Shown in pieces: positions 7,220 to 10,630 of a stretch of 10,630 nucleotides of DNA; positions within the stretch are counted from its first letter, which is position 1; each line of letters begins with the position of its first letter. Made by a program: the position numbers and the translations under genes. The DNA is taken from assembly GCA_003565055.1 (NCBI GenBank), contig PXDM01000004.1, forward strand, positions 1 through 10,630, given 5' to 3'. Source of the DNA: Paracoccaceae bacterium (GTDB taxonomy: Bacteria > Pseudomonadota > Alphaproteobacteria > Rhodobacterales > Rhodobacteraceae). The notes beneath the pieces were generated by a model. The model saw nothing but the letters and a program-made list of their open reading frames with translations. It made no database searches and was not told the DNA's origin.

Positions 7220-7240
7220 GCGTCTGTTCGCGCGTCTGTT
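7220..7240 (-). repeat. Tandem 9-bp direct repeat upstream of pyc
   Basis: On the minus strand AACAGACGC occurs twice (7240-7232 and 7228-7220) with 3 nt between, a 12-bp period, about 16 nt upstream of the pyc start codon. A weak promoter-like pair lies just upstream: TTTACT (7277-7272), then 18 nt, then TAGAAA (7253-7248). The repeats would then sit near the start of transcription and could be an operator. The promoter reading is weak. Confidence 0.4.
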
Positions 7241-7294
7241 GGTCAAATTTCTAGGCCGATTTCCGTCTCGCAGTAAAGGACTTGTTAGATTTCG

Positions 7295-8458
7295 TCAGGT
7301 TTCGGCTGCAGGATCGGGCAGCGTCCAGACTTGCCCGGCAGCCTCGCGCGGGGTCGCAATGCCCATCTGCGTCATGTTGGCAATCAGATCCTCGCGCAGC
7401 ACATGCGCGAGATGCGCGGGCCCGCATTCGCCAAGCGCGCCAAGCGCATAATGCCACCCCCGTCCGAGCATCGCGAAATTCGCCCCACAGGCAAAAGCGC
7501 GCAGCACATCGAGCCCGGATTCGATCCCGCCATCCACGATCAGCGGGAATTCCGGCCCCAACACTGCGCGAATTCGTCGCAGGGCGTCGAGCGAGGCCGG
7601 CGCTCCGTCAAACTGTCGCCCGCCATGGTTCGACACCCAGATCGCATCGACACCTGCCGCACGCAACGGCTGCGCATCGTCGGGGTCGAGCACGCCCTTG
7701 ACCACCAACGGACCGGGCCACAGATCGCGCAGAGCCCGCAGATAGTCCCAGTCCGGGGCCGCGCGCAGCAAATACCCCGCATGGGCCGTCGAGGGCGCAT
7801 TGCCATCGAGTTTGAGATAGCTCTCCATCAGGCGCAGCCGGGGCTGGCCATGGCGCAGCGTCCCAAGCGCCCAAGCCGGGCAGCGCGCGATCTGCGCAAG
7901 CATGCGCGGTGTGAGTTTCGGCGGGATGGCGAGTTGCGCGCGCAACTGCCGTTCGCGTCGCGAGGGACCAGGCACATCAACGGTCAGCACCAGCACCCGA
8001 AACCCGGCACCCTGCGCGCGGCGCAGAATATCGGCACGAATTTCGGGGTCCCTGGGTGGGTAGAGCTGAAACCAGCCCATATCGCCTGCAATGGGGCCAA
8101 TTTCTTCGGGCATGCGCGTGGCGACGGTGCTCAGGCAATAGGGCAGGCGCATGTCTTGCGCCATGCGCGCCAGAGCAGCTTCGGCCCCCGGCCAGAAGAG
8201 CCCGGACATGCCGACAGGTGCGATGCCTACGGGCAGCGCATAACTCTGCCCGAGAAGCTGAACCGTCAGATCCGGCGTGATCGGTCCACGCAGAATTGCA
8301 GGTCGGAACAGAATATCATCCAAGGCTTGGCGGTTGCGCGGCTTGACCGATTCGGTTCCTGTAGCGCTGTCGAGATACTCCCAGACAAATCGCGGAATGC
8401 GTCGCTTGCAGACGTGTTTCATGTCGGCGAGGGCTGGAAACCGCAGATCAAGGGCCAT
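7295..8458 (-). CDS. FMN-dependent alpha-hydroxy-acid dehydrogenase (L-lactate dehydrogenase type)
   Basis: The 387-residue protein belongs to the (S)-2-hydroxy-acid oxidase/dehydrogenase family, TIM-barrel flavoenzymes that oxidise 2-hydroxy acids such as L-lactate to 2-oxo acids. Visible family features are Y28 in WEYLDS, the FMN strand GIAPVGMSGL (78-87), the LSTVA motif (109-113), WFQLY (129-133) with Q131 and Y133, TVDVP (159-163), K254 in VVKGVLDP, the catalytic base H278 and substrate-binding R281 in VSNHGGRQFDG, and the phosphate-binding region VDGGI (308-312) to LGRGW (331-335). The start at MALDLRFP is preferred over an in-frame ATG 57 nt upstream because family members begin near here and a purine-rich GCGGAAAA precedes it. 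Lactate is the likeliest substrate, but glycolate or another hydroxy acid cannot be excluded. No terminator is seen before pyc, so co-transcription is possible. Confidence 0.9.
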   Translation of the reverse strand: MALDLRFPALADMKHVCKRRIPRFVWEYLDSATGTESVKPRNRQALDDILFRPAILRGPITPDLTVQLLGQSYALPVGIAPVGMSGLFWPGAEAALARMAQDMRLPYCLSTVATRMPEEIGPIAGDMGWFQLYPPRDPEIRADILRRAQGAGFRVLVLTVDVPGPSRRERQLRAQLAIPPKLTPRMLAQIARCPAWALGTLRHGQPRLRLMESYLKLDGNAPSTAHAGYLLRAAPDWDYLRALRDLWPGPLVVKGVLDPDDAQPLRAAGVDAIWVSNHGGRQFDGAPASLDALRRIRAVLGPEFPLIVDGGIESGLDVLRAFACGANFAMLGRGWHYALGALGECGPAHLAHVLREDLIANMTQMGIATPREAAGQVWTLPDPAAET

Positions 8459-8477
8459 TTCTGTTTTCCGCTGCGTG

Positions 8478-8495
8478 TGTTGTCGGAAGAGAACA
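8478..8495. promoter_or_regulatory. TGT-N12-ACA site, PpsR/CrtJ-like
   Basis: TGT (8478-8480) and ACA (8493-8495) are separated by exactly 12 nt, and the symmetry extends one base further (TGTT...AACA). TGT-N12-ACA is the known recognition pattern of the light/redox regulators PpsR/CrtJ, and of some other regulators. The site lies 20 nt upstream of the lactate dehydrogenase start and 93 nt upstream of the BLUF start. The pattern is short and could occur by chance. Confidence 0.3.
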
Positions 8496-8576
8496 TGCAG
8501 CACTGCGCATGGCAAGCCTTCCGCGCTTTACCCGATCTTCATGGTTCCTGTCGTATTGTCAGTTTGGGGGGGTATC

Positions 8577-8582
8577 TGGAGG
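8577..8582 (+). promoter_or_regulatory. Shine-Dalgarno TGGAGG that decides the GTG start of the BLUF gene
   Basis: TGGAGG lies 5 nt upstream of GTG at 8588. This supports a GTG start and a protein beginning directly at the first BLUF strand (VRRLIYLS). The frame is open far upstream but runs antisense through the dehydrogenase gene. Confidence 0.75.
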
Positions 8583-8587
8583 CAATT

Positions 8588-9028
8588 GTGCGGCGGTTGA
8601 TCTATCTCAGCAGTGCGGGAAAGGAGTTTACTCCAGCCGATCTCGAAGATGTGCTCGCTGTGTCGCGCCGCAACAATGCGCGTGACGAGATCACGGGCTT
8701 GCTGGCCTTTCACGACTCCTGCTTCTTTCAGGTCGTCGAGGGGCCTGATGATGCAATTGAAGCGCTGATGGCGCGGATTTGCAGGGACGGGCGGCATTCC
8801 AGCATACTGAAGTTGTCGGACACGGCCACTGCGGAGCGGGCTTTCCCGGATTGGAACATGGCGCTCGTGCCACGTGCGGAACTGAGCGTCGTCGCAGCGC
8901 AAGCGGGCCTGTCCTTGACTGATCTTTCAGAGAACCCGTTTCAACTGTCTGCAGACCGACGCGTGAACATCCTGTTCGCGGGCTTCCTGCAAGGATTTCG
9001 CGATGTAACCCCGCGCTATTCATTCTGA
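8588..9028 (+). CDS. Short BLUF-domain blue-light photoreceptor protein
   Basis: The 146-residue protein is a BLUF domain (about 1-95) with a C-terminal extension of about 50 residues, like the short PixD/Slr1694-type BLUF proteins. All key photocycle positions are present at PixD-like spacing: Y6 in LIYLS, N29 in RRNNARDEITG, Q48 in FFQVVEG, W89 and M91 in FPDWNMA. A bound flavin (FAD) in such proteins undergoes a blue-light-driven rearrangement of the Tyr-Gln hydrogen bonds. There is no GGDEF, EAL or DNA-binding domain, so signalling should be by protein-protein contact through the C-terminal helices; the partner is unknown. It is divergent from the lactate dehydrogenase gene and 67 bp upstream of the helicase gene. 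Confidence 0.95.
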   Translation: MRRLIYLSSAGKEFTPADLEDVLAVSRRNNARDEITGLLAFHDSCFFQVVEGPDDAIEALMARICRDGRHSSILKLSDTATAERAFPDWNMALVPRAELSVVAAQAGLSLTDLSENPFQLSADRRVNILFAGFLQGFRDVTPRYSF

Positions 9029-9083
9029 ACACAAAAATCCGAACGGAGGGTGAACACTCCTTTTCCTCGGGCCGGTCCTTCGA

Positions 9084-9089
9084 TATGCT
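9084..9089 (+). promoter_or_regulatory. Possible -10 element for a leaderless helicase mRNA
   Basis: TATGCT ends 6 nt before the ATG at 9096, where transcription would start at or next to the A of the start codon. There is no Shine-Dalgarno sequence before this ATG. The matching -35 position (9061-9066, TTTTCC) is poor, so the call is weak. Confidence 0.3.
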
Positions 9090-9095
9090 GGCGCA

Positions 9096-10630
9096 ATGAC
9101 AGATTTCAACGCCGACCTTCCGCTTTCCGCCCGTGCCATGGCCGCGCGTCCTGCGCCTTATCTCGACGGGCTGAACCCGGCGCAGCGGCAGGCCGTGGAA
9201 ACGCTCGATGGTCCCGTGCTGATGCTCGCAGGCGCCGGGACCGGCAAGACCAAGGCCCTGACCGCGCGAATCGCGCATCTGTTGAACACGGGCCGCGCCT
9301 ATCCTTCGGGCATTCTGGCGGTGACCTTCACCAACAAGGCCGCGCGCGAGATGAAGCTGCGCGTCGGCGGGTATCTCGGCGAAGCGGTCGAAGGGATGCC
9401 CTGGCTCGGCACCTTTCATTCGATCAGCGCGAAACTGCTGCGTCGTCATGCCGAATTGGTGGGGTTGAAATCGAGTTTCACCATTCTTGACAGCGATGAT
9501 CAGCTACGGCTGCTCAAACAACTGATCGCTGCGGCCAATATCGACGAAAAACGCTGGCCCGCGCGGCTTCTCGCCTCAATCATCGACCAGTGGAAAAACC
9601 GCGCCTGGCGGCCCGAGCAGGTGCCCAATTCAGAAGCCAGCGCCTTCAACAATCGCGGCACCGAGCTTTACGCGGCCTATCAGGAGCGGCTGAAAACCCT
9701 CAATGCCTGCGATTTCGGGGATTTGCTGCTGCATTGTGTGACGATTTTTCAGAGCCATGGCGATGTGCTCGAAAGCTATCAGAAACGCTTTCGATACATC
9801 CTCGTCGACGAATATCAGGACACCAATGTCGCGCAGTATCTGTGGCTGCGTCTTTTGGCTGAGGGGCATAAGAATATCTGTTGCGTCGGCGATGATGATC
9901 AGTCGATCTATGGCTGGCGCGGTGCGGAAGTGGGCAATATCCTGCGGTTCGAGCGCGATTTTCCCGGCGCGCATGTGGTGCGGCTGGAGCAGAATTACCG
10001 CTCGACCCCGCATATTCTGGCCGCCGCCAGCCAGGTGATCGCGGGTAATGAAGATCGCCTTGGAAAGACGCTCTGGACCGAGGCCCGCGACGGCGAGAAA
10101 GTCCGGCTCATCGGGCATTGGGATGGTGAGGAAGAGGCGCGCTGGATCGGCGAGCAGATCGAGGATCTGAATCGCGGCACGCGTGGGCTGGAACCCTTCA
10201 GCCTCGACCAGATGGCGGTTCTGGTGCGCGCCAGCCATCAGATGCGCGCTTTCGAGGACCGTTTCCTGACCATCGGCCTGCCCTATCGCGTCATCGGCGG
10301 CCCGCGCTTCTATGAGCGGATGGAGATCCGCGACGCGCTGGCCTATTTCCGCCTCGCGGTCAGTCCGGGCGATGATCTGGCCTTCGAGCGGATCGTCAAC
10401 ACCCCCAAACGCGGGCTAGGGGACAAGGCCCAGCAGCAGATCCAGCGCATTGCGCGGGCCAATAACGTGAGCCTCGTCGCCGGGGCAGCGTTGGCGTTGG
10501 AGCAAGGCGAGATCAAGGGCAAGGGTGCGGGCCAGCTACGCGCGCTGATCGAAGGGATTGCGCGCTGGCATGGCGCGGTGGGTGCGGTCGGTCCTGTGCA
10601 GGCCGAGGATGAGCTGATCGAAGTGATCCG
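9096..10630 (+). CDS. uvrD: UvrD/PcrA-type superfamily 1 DNA helicase, N-terminal part; 3' end outside window
   Basis: The frame is open from ATG at 9096 to the end of the window (511 full codons), so no stop codon is seen. The protein is a 3'-5' SF1A helicase of the UvrD/PcrA/Rep family, used in nucleotide excision repair, mismatch repair and clearing of replication blocks. Motifs in order are the Q motif LNPAQRQAV (26-34), Walker A AGAGTGKT (45-52), motif Ia VTFTNKAAREM (76-86), the GTFHS motif (105-109), Walker B VDEYQDTN (237-244), motif III GDDDQSIYGWRGA (265-277) and motif IV RLEQNYRS (296-303). Motifs V and VI and the C-terminal region fall outside; the family is usually 700-800 residues. 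The order and the GDDDQSIYGWRGA motif favour UvrD/PcrA over Rep, AddA or RecB. An extra N-terminal stretch of about 25 residues precedes the Q motif. Confidence 0.95.
   Translation, partial: MTDFNADLPLSARAMAARPAPYLDGLNPAQRQAVETLDGPVLMLAGAGTGKTKALTARIAHLLNTGRAYPSGILAVTFTNKAAREMKLRVGGYLGEAVEGMPWLGTFHSISAKLLRRHAELVGLKSSFTILDSDDQLRLLKQLIAAANIDEKRWPARLLASIIDQWKNRAWRPEQVPNSEASAFNNRGTELYAAYQERLKTLNACDFGDLLLHCVTIFQSHGDVLESYQKRFRYILVDEYQDTNVAQYLWLRLLAEGHKNICCVGDDDQSIYGWRGAEVGNILRFERDFPGAHVVRLEQNYRSTPHILAAASQVIAGNEDRLGKTLWTEARDGEKVRLIGHWDGEEEARWIGEQIEDLNRGTRGLEPFSLDQMAVLVRASHQMRAFEDRFLTIGLPYRVIGGPRFYERMEIRDALAYFRLAVSPGDDLAFERIVNTPKRGLGDKAQQQIQRIARANNVSLVAGAALALEQGEIKGKGAGQLRALIEGIARWHGAVGAVGPVQAEDELIEVI

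Larger units (their letters stand above)
8459..8587. promoter_or_regulatory. Divergent promoter region between the lactate dehydrogenase and BLUF genes
   Basis: These 129 bp separate two divergent start codons and must hold the BLUF promoter and probably the promoter of the minus-strand pair. I see only weak -10-like (TATTGT, 8554-8559) and -35-like (TTTACC, 8527-8532) hexamers whose 21-nt spacing is wrong for a standard promoter, so I make no specific promoter call. Confidence 0.5.

Noticed and set aside
5570..7276. 568-residue plus-strand open frame inside pyc
   Set aside because: It lies wholly opposite the biotin carboxylase and linker part of pyc, which is conserved throughout; the product shows no domain.
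7331..8587. Long N-terminal extension of the BLUF frame (open for 419 codons upstream)
   Set aside because: The extension is antisense to the dehydrogenase gene. The GTG at 8588 has a good ribosome site and matches the usual BLUF N-terminus.
9045..9064. GGAG/CTCC stem followed by TTTT after the BLUF gene as a terminator
   Set aside because: The stem is only 4 bp with an 8-nt loop, too weak to call an intrinsic terminator.
9050..9490. 146-residue plus-strand open frame starting at GTG 9050
   Set aside because: It overlaps the start of the helicase gene in another frame; the helicase frame carries all family motifs and this one has none.

Overview
The window looks like a chromosomal segment of an alphaproteobacterium of the Rhodobacterales (Roseobacter/Rhodobacter group). 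This is judged from the high G+C content, the alphaproteobacterial form of ribosomal protein S4, a Hint_2-type protein of a kind common in that group, and a FMN-dependent lactate dehydrogenase variant that I associate with it. The placement is by pattern memory, not by a search. I see no tRNA or rRNA genes, insertion sequences, CRISPR arrays or integrase genes. Coding density is high and no gene-free stretch exceeds about 180 bases.

Layout. (1) 1-1613, plus strand: the C-terminal part of a hybrid sensor histidine kinase (HATPase plus receiver), then, 9 nt later, a NarL/FixJ-type response regulator; they look like one two-component operon. (2) 1741-2781, plus: a Hint_2-domain protein with a predicted autoprocessing Cys. 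(3) 2789-3634, plus: an isolated rpsD transcription unit with a strong-looking promoter, a leader of about 140 nt with alternative hairpins, the S4 gene, and a classical intrinsic terminator. (4) 3643-3720: an imperfect inverted repeat with 26-bp arms whose loop carries, on the minus strand, a canonical G-quadruplex motif. It lies between the convergent rpsD and pyruvate carboxylase genes. (5) 3761-8458, minus: an alpha-hydroxy-acid (L-lactate type) dehydrogenase gene followed 90 bp later by a full-length pyruvate carboxylase gene. (6) 8588-9028, plus: a short BLUF blue-light sensor gene, divergent from the lactate dehydrogenase gene. (7) 9096 to the end, plus: the N-terminal 511 codons of a UvrD/PcrA-type helicase, open at the window edge.

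How the genes may work together. The minus-strand pair suggests a carbon route, lactate to pyruvate to oxaloacetate (lactate oxidation plus anaplerosis). The BLUF photoreceptor shares its upstream region with this pair, and that region contains a TGT-N12-ACA sequence resembling the PpsR/CrtJ recognition pattern. Light or redox control of the pair is therefore a testable idea, but only an inference. The rest of the window is ordinary housekeeping (S4, UvrD) and signalling. No clearly undescribed multi-gene system is visible. The most unusual items are the G-quadruplex-bearing palindrome, the rpsD leader and the Hint protein.
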